From: DAIDHZ01 sp035480255
GTDB taxonomy: Bacteria; Chlamydiota; Chlamydiia; Chlamydiales; SM23-39
DNA: 38,708 nucleotides
Reading direction: 5' to 3'
Assembly: GCA_964630875.1 (NCBI GenBank)
Contig: CAZVXF010000014.1
Span: forward strand, 1 to 38,708
A program made the position numbers and the translations under genes. The notes below the pieces were generated by a model that did no database searches, was not told where the DNA came from, and saw nothing but the letters and a program-made list of their open reading frames with translations. Of this stretch, positions 31,841-38,708 are shown piece by piece. Position 1 is the stretch's first letter. Each line of letters opens with the position of its first letter.

Positions 31841-32743
31841 ATGGACACAGATACATTAGTTGTTAGCTCTCAAGAAGCAGGCGAACGTTTAGATAAGCTT
31901 TTAGCTCTTCATTATGACTCATACTCAAGGACTTACTTCCAGCACCTTCTCGATGTAGGCTGTGTTCTTTTGAATGGCAAGCCAGTCAAAAAAAGAATTT
32001 GCCCCTCTGAGGGGGATGAAATTGAAGTCTGTTTTCAGGCAATTCCAGGACCCTCATTGGAGCCTCAGGAGATCCCCTTAAATATTCTTTATGAGGATGA
32101 GCATATTCTGGCGATCAACAAACCTCCGGGTATGGTCGTCCATCCAGCGCCTGGCAACTGGTCGGGAACATTTGTCAATGCCCTGCTCTATCATTGCAAG
32201 AATATGGAAACAAATGACGATCCTGTGAGACCTGGCATTGTCCATCGATTAGATAAAGACACCTCAGGCCTTTTGATTGCTGCAAAAACTTTGCAGGCTC
32301 ATCAAACTTTGATTGAAGCTTTTTCGCAAAGAAAGATTGAGAAAACATATCTTGCGGTTGTTTTTGGCAAACCTGAAAATGCGATCATCGATGCTCCAAT
32401 TGGCCGCCATCCGACGAAACGAAAAGAAATGGCCGTCATTGAGAAAGGACGCGAAGCGATCACTCATGTTGAAACAATGGGTTATAATGAACAGATCTCT
32501 TTAGTTCGTTTGAAACCTAAAACAGGTCGCACGCATCAAATTCGCGTGCATTTAAAACATATTGGATGTCCTATTTTGGGAGATTCAATTTATGGCAGCG
32601 AAAAATCTTTGATTCAGCCGGAAAGGTTATTGCTCCATGCTTACCAATTGCAATTCCAACACCCAATCACAAAAGCGCCATTGCATCTATCTGCTCCAAT
32701 TCCAGATGACTTTAAGAAATGGATTCAAAAAGTCTCTTGTTGA
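31841..32743 (+). CDS. rluD: RluA-family 23S rRNA pseudouridine synthase (RluD-like)
   Basis: A 300-residue pseudouridine synthase. An N-terminal S4 domain (GERLDKLLALHYDSYSRTYFQHLLDVGCVLLNGKPVKK) binds RNA. The catalytic motif GIVHRLDKDTSGLLIAAKT (about residues 131-149) contains the essential Asp, and LKPKTGRTHQIRVHLKHIGCPILGDSIYG is the family C-terminal signature. S4-containing members are usually RluD or RluC; the exact target uridines are not readable from sequence. It is next to khpA, as in Chlamydia. Its apparent leaderless promoter carries an 8-bp inverted repeat. Confidence 0.93.
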   Translation: MDTDTLVVSSQEAGERLDKLLALHYDSYSRTYFQHLLDVGCVLLNGKPVKKRICPSEGDEIEVCFQAIPGPSLEPQEIPLNILYEDEHILAINKPPGMVVHPAPGNWSGTFVNALLYHCKNMETNDDPVRPGIVHRLDKDTSGLLIAAKTLQAHQTLIEAFSQRKIEKTYLAVVFGKPENAIIDAPIGRHPTKRKEMAVIEKGREAITHVETMGYNEQISLVRLKPKTGRTHQIRVHLKHIGCPILGDSIYGSEKSLIQPERLLLHAYQLQFQHPITKAPLHLSAPIPDDFKKWIQKVSC

Positions 32744-32794
32744 GTAAAAAAGAAATCTCTAGTAAAGTTTTTTTTCATACAAGGATGATCTCTC

Positions 32795-33034
32795 ATGAAA
32801 GAATTTGTTGAATACATCGTGAAAAATCTGGTCGACAACCCTGATCAAGTACGCATCAATGAGATCGGAGGAACAAATACCCTCATCATCGAGCTCTCCG
32901 TAGAAAAATCAGACATTGGTAAAGTCATTGGAAAGAAAGGAAAAACAATCAATGCAATTCGCACTTTGCTTATGTCAGTAGCAAGTCGCAATGGCATCCG
33001 TGTTAGTTTAGAAATTCTTGAAGAAAAACAATAA
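32795..33034 (+). CDS. khpA: KH-domain RNA-binding protein KhpA
   Basis: A 79-residue single type II KH domain protein. The RNA-binding loop IGKVIGKKGKTINAIRTLL (about residues 45-63) with the GKKG core is intact, and the protein matches the 75-80 residue KhpA/YlqC family whose members bind small RNAs and mRNAs, often with KhpB. AAGGAT precedes the ATG at reasonable distance. It is downstream of rluD by 51 bp and may share its transcript. A short run of 14 bp separates it from the convergent DHH gene. Confidence 0.93.
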   Translation: MKEFVEYIVKNLVDNPDQVRINEIGGTNTLIIELSVEKSDIGKVIGKKGKTINAIRTLLMSVASRNGIRVSLEILEEKQ

Positions 33035-33048
33035 GGCTCTCATCCGCT

Positions 33049-35613
33049 CTAGAGCGTGGGCAGGAAAGGCGAAATCATCGCTTTTCGGGAATTTAGCGAC
33101 CCAGCCTTATAACGGATGATGATCAAGGATTGTTTTCCTTTCATCTGCTTCATGGGGACTTCTATGAAGCTTGTTTTGAAATAGGTGTGATATTCTTGCG
33201 CTTTGGGACCAATCAGCTCGATTTCAAGCGGATTGTTTTTCAGGCCAGGAGATAATTGGAACCCGTTGAGAAAGCGTTTTAAATGTTCGATTGCCAATTC
33301 TTGATCTGGAATCCAAATCCACATTTCGTCTTTATGGAGATATTCGGTGGCCTTTCCACTGCACACTTCATCTGCGCTTGCAACAGTGCTAATCATATGA
33401 ATAAATAGATCTATTTGCGGTTGTTCTTTATTGATGCGAATAGAGTTTTCAAGCCAAATCAGAGAGATATCCGAAGCGGCCTTTGAAAATAAAGGAACGT
33501 TTCTTGCAAAAATCTTAGTTTGCCCAACTCGGCAACACCCATTTTGCACTTTTGTATCGGCAAAGATCTGATTTGGTTTGCCTTTTTGACACAGGAGAAT
33601 ATTCTCAGCAACTTCCTTTTCGCGGTGAGCGTAGACCTTGTTATAGAGAGAATACATCTCTTTATTTTGTAAGATTCTCATCGCAGCTATTTTGGGAAAG
33701 TTCTTATCCTTTGGAAGATCGTCAAGGCTGATGATTTCCTCTTCCTTGCCCGTCATCAGTGATTTTAAGCGATTGAGCAGCGATACGACACATTCTACAT
33801 CGAGAACAGATACTTTGCTCAAAAGATCTGTATCGTCCAAAATTCCGTATAAGAAATGAAGATATTCTGTATATTCTCGTTCAACGGAAATAAAAAAGTC
33901 TGTTTTTTGGTTTGCTAGATTTTGTTTTTTTAAGAGTCTCTGCATGATTCGATTTGAACGAGCGTCGTTTTGACATATCGATTTGATTTGCTGAACAATT
34001 GAAGCTGCGTTTTGACCTCTCATACTATATTGATCATTCAACTCAAATGCTTGCCTTGCAACCAGTGTATTGCTTGATTGCGCATCGGAAATTACGGCAA
34101 AAGGAGGCGCGAACGTGTGCAGCTGCGATTTGTGATGATCAATAACAGAAATCACATCTAGATACGCTGGAATACCCATCTCTTCACGATTACAAAAATC
34201 GCGAAGAGATACTGTGCCGAGGATCGTTTTTCGTAAAGTTGCGGCTTGGATGACTCCTGCAGGAAGCATTTTTCCATCAGTTGGATGCGCAACAGTCAGC
34301 GAGACGTGCGCTCCCATTTTTTGTCGAATCTCATCGACATCGGAATCCATTGTGACAAACGTCGGATGATGTCCAAAGACCTCAGATTTTGTTTTCATTG
34401 CAATGTCAAGTTGCTCGAGCCTCGCTCGAGTTTCCACGATCGTCTCATGAAGATTTCTGACGACATCCTCTAAGAATGAAAAAATATCTGGACGATTCTC
34501 AATGAGTTTGCCCTTCTTATCAAAAAGAGATTTTAGTTTCTTGTAGAATGTATCTCTTTCCATGAAAGGAACTTTGGCAAGACGAGATAAATGATCTCCT
34601 AACTTTTCAAAAGTAACAAGTAAACCATTTTCTATTCCTAAAACTTTAGAAATAAATTTTCCGACTTCTTTTCTTTGTTTATTAGAAAATTCTTTAGATG
34701 GTTCGCACTCTAAAATGGGCATCGAAAATAGACGAACTGTTGATTTTTCAATTTCTGAAAATTCTAAATCCTTTTTCGCGAATAATGAGATGAGATGTAA
34801 ATGGAGCTGATTTTCAAACCAGCGAAGACAGGAGCTCAATAAAATGATGACTTGTCGCACTTCTTCCACATCGAATGAGCGCCAGTCGCCTAAAAAAAAG
34901 CCCTCTTCATCGACCACAACGATCGAATTATGCTCTCTTTCATGATCAGATCCTGAGATCGTGTCTTCTAGTTTTTTGAGCACCATACCCGATTGCGTCA
35001 TCAAATCTTTTCCAGTAAGGGAAAGTGCGCTCCGCGTTTTGGGAAGGTGAGTAAAAATGCCTTTTCCGAAAAGATCTTCAAAAATCCATTGAATCTCGAT
35101 CTGCGATGAGGGAGGCCCTCCCGGAAGATTCCAAACATGCAAGGCGTTGCCTACCCTTGCTCCAAATGCATCCACCCATCCCCAAAATGAGGCAATGGTT
35201 GTGTCTAAATCAGGCGATTTATGCGCTGTAACAAAATGCGTCCCCTCATAAATTTTTCCCATGCCTATTGGAAAAAAAACTTGGTAATCGCTTCGATCCA
35301 CCAACTTGCCGACAATTTTTCCGCGAATCCGTAGATTGTGTTCTGCACTCATGTGGGATTGGTTGAGCCAAAGTTCAAATGAGGAAACATTGTAAGACTC
35401 TAAAATCCCCTCTTTTTCGATCTGTTCGATAAAATCAAGAACAGCAGAGAGTAAAAAACAGGGAGTCTCTTCTTTATCAATGAGTTCAAATAAGGTTCGA
35501 TTGACCTTCTCTCGTTTCTTGCCTTCGCTGACATCACCCAATGTTTTTAACTTTTTAATCACGGGCTTAAGAGCGAAAGTTTTCTTTTTAATTGAAAAAT
35601 CACCGAGAAGCAT
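33049..35613 (-). CDS. Large DHH-superfamily protein (pyrophosphatase/exopolyphosphatase-like), function unknown
   Basis: An 854-residue protein from the ATG at 35613, which has CAGG at 5 bp. The frame's TTG at 35640 is rejected. DHH-type metal motifs are spread through it: FVTAHKSPDLDTTIASFWGW (about residues 126-145, motif I-like), VISVIDHHKSQ (DHH, about 490) and FAVISDAQSSNTLVARQAFE, plus GILDDTDLLSKVS, as in family II pyrophosphatases and PPX/GppA-unrelated DHH enzymes. The length is 2-3 times that of known enzymes because of large insertions and an extra C-terminal domain. Substrate unknown. I recall large DHH-like hypothetical proteins in chlamydiae but cannot confirm orthology. It is convergent with khpA and lies just downstream of tRNA-Arg. 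Confidence 0.75.
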   Translation of the reverse strand: MLLGDFSIKKKTFALKPVIKKLKTLGDVSEGKKREKVNRTLFELIDKEETPCFLLSAVLDFIEQIEKEGILESYNVSSFELWLNQSHMSAEHNLRIRGKIVGKLVDRSDYQVFFPIGMGKIYEGTHFVTAHKSPDLDTTIASFWGWVDAFGARVGNALHVWNLPGGPPSSQIEIQWIFEDLFGKGIFTHLPKTRSALSLTGKDLMTQSGMVLKKLEDTISGSDHEREHNSIVVVDEEGFFLGDWRSFDVEEVRQVIILLSSCLRWFENQLHLHLISLFAKKDLEFSEIEKSTVRLFSMPILECEPSKEFSNKQRKEVGKFISKVLGIENGLLVTFEKLGDHLSRLAKVPFMERDTFYKKLKSLFDKKGKLIENRPDIFSFLEDVVRNLHETIVETRARLEQLDIAMKTKSEVFGHHPTFVTMDSDVDEIRQKMGAHVSLTVAHPTDGKMLPAGVIQAATLRKTILGTVSLRDFCNREEMGIPAYLDVISVIDHHKSQLHTFAPPFAVISDAQSSNTLVARQAFELNDQYSMRGQNAASIVQQIKSICQNDARSNRIMQRLLKKQNLANQKTDFFISVEREYTEYLHFLYGILDDTDLLSKVSVLDVECVVSLLNRLKSLMTGKEEEIISLDDLPKDKNFPKIAAMRILQNKEMYSLYNKVYAHREKEVAENILLCQKGKPNQIFADTKVQNGCCRVGQTKIFARNVPLFSKAASDISLIWLENSIRINKEQPQIDLFIHMISTVASADEVCSGKATEYLHKDEMWIWIPDQELAIEHLKRFLNGFQLSPGLKNNPLEIELIGPKAQEYHTYFKTSFIEVPMKQMKGKQSLIIIRYKAGSLNSRKAMISPFLPTL

Positions 35614-35652
35614 ATTTACCTGAAATTGGGTTGATACCAACTAGAAAAAATG

Positions 35653-35725
35653 CGGATTGAGTAGGACTCGAACCTACGACCGCCCGCTTAGAAGGCGGGT
35701 GCTCTATCCACTGAGCTATCAATCC
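35653..35725 (-). tRNA. tRNA-Arg (anticodon UCU)
   Basis: The minus-strand cloverleaf is complete: acceptor GGATTGA/TCAATCC with discriminator G, D-arm containing AGCTCAGTGGATAGAGC, anticodon loop CTTCTAA closed by a C/G-rich stem (TCT), variable loop, and T-arm with GGTTCGAGTCC. A full CCA is not encoded. It decodes AGA. Confidence 0.97.
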
Positions 35726-35738
35726 ACTGTAATCTACT

Positions 35739-35768
35739 AAAATACCCTGCTTCGCTACTATTTTTCAA
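35739..35768 (-). promoter_or_regulatory. Promoter of tRNA-Arg
   Basis: Minus strand: TTGAAA (35763-35768), 18 bp, TATTTT (35739-35744), then 13 nt to the tRNA 5' end. A reasonable tRNA promoter. Confidence 0.5.
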
Positions 35769-35782
35769 GTATAGAGAAAAAT

Positions 35783-36562
35783 CTATTCTAATCTAGCTAA
35801 GCCCTTCTCGCGGCTTTTTCTGAAAAAACACGAAAATAGACAAACTGCCGATGTAATGTACACAATATTGAGGCCTAAACTAACCCAAAAATAGGATGCT
35901 GGAAAGTGTCCGTGTTGCAAAATCATGCGCATGCCTTCAAAAATATATGTAGTCGGCAGGCACCATGAAATCGCTTGTGCCCATTCAGGAAGCACAGAAA
36001 CTGGGTAAAAAACAGCACTAAATGGAGCAAACAAATAGCCCACCATCCATGCAATGGATTCAACTTGGTGGCCCCATCGAACGATCAGACTTGCCGCTAA
36101 AAAGCCAAGCGTCCATCCAAAACAGATTAACATCGCGGCAAATGGCAAAAACATCCAACCAATCATATAAATTTTGAGTCCATAAAGAAGATAGACCATG
36201 AGCAATCCAAAAACGACTGTAATGCAAAGCTTCATCAGGCAAAGAAGAATGACTCCTAAGCTCCATTCGATAATGCGTAAAGGGGTCGCAAAAAGATTAA
36301 TCAGGTTACGATGCCAAAACTCTTGCAGCAAACTCACAGAAATATCAATCGATCCGCGCCAAGTAATTTGCCAAAAAATGAGACCTGTCATCAAAATAAG
36401 CGGCAATTTAGAGTCTTGATCGGTACTCGCAATCCAAATCGATGTGAGTCCCCAAAGCAAGATATCAATCAAAGGCCAATAAAATAGATCGCTCAGTTGT
36501 TGCGGACCTTTGAGAAGCACATAAAAATAGCGCAAAAAAATTCCTTTGATACGACTAAACAC
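35783..36562 (-). CDS. ABC-2 type exporter permease
   Basis: About 260 residues with six hydrophobic segments, the ABC-2/NodJ-like permease layout (an N-terminal helix, an RNLINLFATPLRIIEW amphipathic loop, and a re-entrant-like FAPFSAVFYPVSVLPEWAQAISWCLPTTYIFEGMR signature). With the ATPase just upstream it forms a two-gene exporter. The substrate is unknown; related pairs export glycans, lipids or drugs. Start: GTG 36562 has GAGGA at 6 bp and overlaps the ATPase stop by 8 bp. An ATG at 36595 would overlap by 41 bp. Basic residues cluster at the cytoplasmic ends. Confidence 0.87.
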   Translation of the reverse strand: MFSRIKGIFLRYFYVLLKGPQQLSDLFYWPLIDILLWGLTSIWIASTDQDSKLPLILMTGLIFWQITWRGSIDISVSLLQEFWHRNLINLFATPLRIIEWSLGVILLCLMKLCITVVFGLLMVYLLYGLKIYMIGWMFLPFAAMLICFGWTLGFLAASLIVRWGHQVESIAWMVGYLFAPFSAVFYPVSVLPEWAQAISWCLPTTYIFEGMRMILQHGHFPASYFWVSLGLNIVYITSAVCLFSCFFRKSREKGLARLE

Positions 36563-37484
36563 GGCTTTTCCTCGCAATTTTAAGAAAATAATCATCTAGA
36601 GATGGCTCTTCCACTCGAATCGTCAAATAAACGACTCCCATCTGACTTAATTTGTGTAGATAGATCGGAATTTGTTCCTCTTCCATGTCTACTTCGATGC
36701 TGTTTGCGTCACAGCGGTAGGGATATTTGAAGAAAATCGCCAGATCGATTGCTTGTTGCAAATTCTCTCTCATCGTCAGATGGACAGAAAAAAATGCACT
36801 TTTTTTCGCCAAATTCTCTGGCAAGTCATCCGCAATAATTTTTCCACGATCAAGAAAGATCACACGATCACAAACTTCAGCGACCTCTGTCATTTTATGC
36901 GATGTAAACAGGATAGACAGCCCTGTTTTTTCTCTTTGCTCTAACAAAAATGTGCATACGTCACGAGAAATATCAGGATCTAAAGATGCGGTTGGTTCAT
37001 CCAGCAAAACAATTTTTGGCTCAATAAAAAATGCCTTTACCATCATTAAACGAGTGACTTGTCCGGCAGATAATTCAGAAACTTTTTTATTTCTATATTT
37101 GGCAATTCCAAAACGCTCAAGGAGTGGCTCATATCGACGTTTACTTTCTTTTCGGCTCACTCCGTAAAGAAGTCCCACGACATCTAAATTCTCAGCAACG
37201 GTTAAAATATGGGGAAGGCTTAAGTAGGTACTTGCAAAAGATACGTTTTGTAAAATTTTTTGTGCATTTTTAGGAAAATCTAAATCAAAATATTGAATTG
37301 TTCCTGATGTCTTGAGCAGGGTTCCAAGTAGCATTTGAATCGTCGTTGTTTTCCCTGAACCATTCGGTCCAAGAAAACCTAATATCTCCCCCTTTTTAAG
37401 CTCAAAAGAGATATGATCCACCGCAAGCGTAGGTGGTTTTCCAGGATAGCATTTCGTTAATTCATTTACTTTTAAGATAGACAT
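36555..37484 (-). CDS. ABC-2 type exporter ATP-binding protein
   Basis: A 309-residue ATPase. Walker A GPNGSGKTTT is near residue 40, the signature is SELSAGQVTRLMMVKA, and Walker B IVLLDEPTASLDPD with the His switch LFTSHKMTEVAEV follow. A ~70-residue C-terminal extension (from VHLTMRENLQ) is common in DrrA/NodI-like subunits. It pairs with the permease downstream (8-bp overlap). Its ATG lies only 27 bp from a palindromic MITE, whose edge may contribute to its promoter; a TATAAG sits 5 nt before the ATG, again close. Confidence 0.92.
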   Translation of the reverse strand: MSILKVNELTKCYPGKPPTLAVDHISFELKKGEILGFLGPNGSGKTTTIQMLLGTLLKTSGTIQYFDLDFPKNAQKILQNVSFASTYLSLPHILTVAENLDVVGLLYGVSRKESKRRYEPLLERFGIAKYRNKKVSELSAGQVTRLMMVKAFFIEPKIVLLDEPTASLDPDISRDVCTFLLEQREKTGLSILFTSHKMTEVAEVCDRVIFLDRGKIIADDLPENLAKKSAFFSVHLTMRENLQQAIDLAIFFKYPYRCDANSIEVDMEEEQIPIYLHKLSQMGVVYLTIRVEEPSLDDYFLKIARKSRV

Positions 37485-37511
37485 AAAAACTTATACCGCT
37501 CGTAATAAATA

Positions 37512-37676
37512 ATACCAAACGCAAAAAAATAAAGTCATAAATTTAACAAGAAAGCAGCGCAAATTTTTTTGTCTAGAGCGAGCGACCATTGCCTTAGGCC
37601 AAGGCGCGAGTGAAGACAAAAAATTTGCGGCTTCGCTGACGCAGTTAAATATGACGTTATTTATTGTGTTTGGTAT
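37512..37676. mobile_element. 165-bp palindromic MITE
   Basis: In the 315-bp gap between the ABC gene and the hydrolase, the sequence from ATACCAAAC (37512) to GTTTGGTAT (37676) is an imperfect inverted repeat across its whole length. Arms share blocks such as GTCATA, TTTAAC, GCAAATTTTTT and GTCT, meeting near GCCTTAGGC at about 37591-37599. Ends CCAAAC/GTTTGG flanked by TA would fit a TA-targeting IS630/mariner-derived element. No ORF of credible coding quality is inside. The rest of the gap (37677-37799) shows nothing recognisable apart from probable promoter sequence. Confidence 0.7.
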
Positions 37677-37799
37677 AACTTCCCCGCAGGCCAAATTTCC
37701 CTGTCTCACTTGCGCCATTGCCATCAAGCAACAGCCCTCGCTCCGAACGAAACATTTGGCAGATGCTTTGAATCCATTTCGGGGATATCTTACTTTTTT

Positions 37800-38573
37800 T
37801 CAGAAATAAATGCATTTAGAAATACGATCTTGAAAAGCAATCGATAATTCTGAACTCGATCCCACTTTATCTAAGGCTTCTTGGACAATTTTTAATGCAA
37901 GTTCGGGAGAATTGCATTCGCTCGACAAGTGCGCGAGATGAATGTGCTTTAATTGAGGATGAGCCAGTTGTGTCAGCAGTAATGCACAATCCCCATTGGA
38001 CAGATGCCCCTGCTTACTCAAAACGCGTTGTTTATAAACTTGCGGGCGATGCGATGCATGGACCATCGAAGGCTGATGATTTGCTTCGAGATACAAATAA
38101 TCACAGTCTGTCAGTGCGCGTCTCACAACAGGCGTAATATGGCCGATATCAGCGCAAAATCCAAGCTTAATAGAATCCGTTTTTACAGTAAACGCAACAG
38201 GCTCCATAGTATCATGAGGGATTCCAAAAGGATGGATTTCCAAATCCCCAAACACAAAAGTTTCTCCAGTTGTGAAGATCTTAAACTGAGGTCTCATGGG
38301 AAATACTTGTGCGATACCTTTCGCCGTTTCGAGATTTGCAAGAACGGGTATCTTTAAATGATGACTTAAGACATCCAGTCCTCGGATATGATCGGTGTGC
38401 TCATGTGTGACTAAGACAGCTTGAATTGTGTGAATATCTACGTTAATTTCATTGAGTCTTTTGACAAGCGTAGAATAAGAGATTCCTGCATCGATCAATA
38501 CACGGGTACGTTTTGTTCCGATATAAATCGCATTTCCTTTCGACCCAGAAGCAAGAGGACAAAAACCTAACAT
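37800..38573 (-). CDS. Metallo-beta-lactamase-fold hydrolase (YycJ/WalJ-like)
   Basis: About 257 residues. The zinc motif VTHEHTDHIRG (about residues 60-70), the early Asp in LIDAGISYSTL, HDTMEPVAFTV, and the late HLAHLSSECNSPELA give the fold, and the opening LASGSKGNAIYI is the YycJ/ExoDNase-like subgroup pattern. Such proteins are single-strand-specific or flap-related nucleases in some bacteria; the exact activity here is not known. The ATG at 38573 is chosen over a GTG one codon upstream. It stands alone between a MITE-containing gap and the right edge of the window. Confidence 0.9.
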   Translation of the reverse strand: MLGFCPLASGSKGNAIYIGTKRTRVLIDAGISYSTLVKRLNEINVDIHTIQAVLVTHEHTDHIRGLDVLSHHLKIPVLANLETAKGIAQVFPMRPQFKIFTTGETFVFGDLEIHPFGIPHDTMEPVAFTVKTDSIKLGFCADIGHITPVVRRALTDCDYLYLEANHQPSMVHASHRPQVYKQRVLSKQGHLSNGDCALLLTQLAHPQLKHIHLAHLSSECNSPELALKIVQEALDKVGSSSELSIAFQDRISKCIYF

Positions 38574-38677
38574 CACCGCAAGAGTCTATCGAAATCGCAC
38601 CGCAATTCCAAGAAAAGTTTTCAGACAATTCGAGAAAAGACAATATGACAATATTTATCCCATAGGACGCGAGAAAA

Positions 38678-38697
38678 CTCGGCCATTTATGGCCGAG
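38678..38697 (-). terminator. Hairpin terminator of a leftward gene beyond the window
   Basis: CTCGGCCA (38678-38685), loop TTTA, TGGCCGAG (38690-38697) make a perfect 8-bp stem. Leftward it is followed by TTTT. Outer CGCGA/TCGCG extend it with mismatches. It implies a leftward gene upstream of the hydrolase, outside the window. Confidence 0.6.
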
Positions 38698-38708
38698 ATG
38701 AATCGCGC

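Noticed and set aside
37491..37727. 78-residue leftward frame within the gap upstream of the ABC gene
   Set aside because: It is the translation of the palindromic MITE; no ribosome site, no protein-like composition.

Overview
The window reads as chromosomal DNA of a chlamydia-related bacterium (order Chlamydiales; more likely an environmental, Parachlamydia/Waddlia/Simkania-like lineage than Chlamydia itself). The main reason is gene order. Reading right to left, mutS, dnaG, a glycyl-tRNA synthetase, pgsA, glgA, rplY(ctc), pth, rpsF, rpsR, rplI reproduces the order I recall from Chlamydia genomes, and rluD next to a small KH-domain gene is also a chlamydial neighbourhood. Extra genes (rlmN, DoxX, a lipoprotein, htpX, mnmA, heptose genes) fit a larger-genome relative. 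This assignment rests on recalled synteny, not on a database search.

Layout. 1-54: right end of an IS200/IS605-type element. 0.2-4.4 kb: htpX-mnmA facing hldD-hldE (heptose/LPS). 4.5-7.0 kb: leftward unit tRNA-Gln, rplY, pth, rpsF, rpsR, rplI, with a clear promoter and terminator. 7.1-19.6 kb: glgA, pgsA, rlmN, DoxX, glycyl-tRNA synthetase, lipoprotein, dnaG, a glycosyltransferase-like gene, mutS and an amino-acid permease. 19.6-24.3 kb: nfo, a repeat-containing hypothetical protein, asnS and an exported flavin reductase. 24.3-30.8 kb: the accessory locus. 30.8-38.6 kb: recX, a small conserved-looking gene, rluD, khpA, a large DHH-type protein, tRNA-Arg, an ABC-2 exporter pair and a metallo-beta-lactamase-fold hydrolase.

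The most exciting part is 24286-30792. It is a complete-looking NHLP (nitrile-hydratase-like leader peptide) RiPP locus: an E1-like/TOMM leader-binding protein fused to a second His-rich domain, a 91-residue precursor ending in a short Cys/Ser/Gly/Pro core, a short HlyD-type adaptor, a C39-peptidase ABC exporter and a second NHLM-type ABC exporter, all on one strand and mostly translationally coupled. No YcaO cyclodehydratase and no conventional TOMM dehydrogenase is present in the window, so the modification chemistry is open.

Smaller observations: (i) a MITE at 12303-12466 with a 4-bp TGAA duplication that supplies the only plausible start codon of the following lipoprotein gene, with related fragments after two other stop codons; (ii) a 165-bp palindromic MITE at 37512-37676; (iii) a 62-64 bp repeat upstream of glgA and rluD; (iv) a recurrent promoter layout in which the -10 hexamer lies only 7-8 nt before the ATG and no Shine-Dalgarno is present (glyS, asnS, the 90-aa gene, rluD), suggesting leaderless mRNAs.
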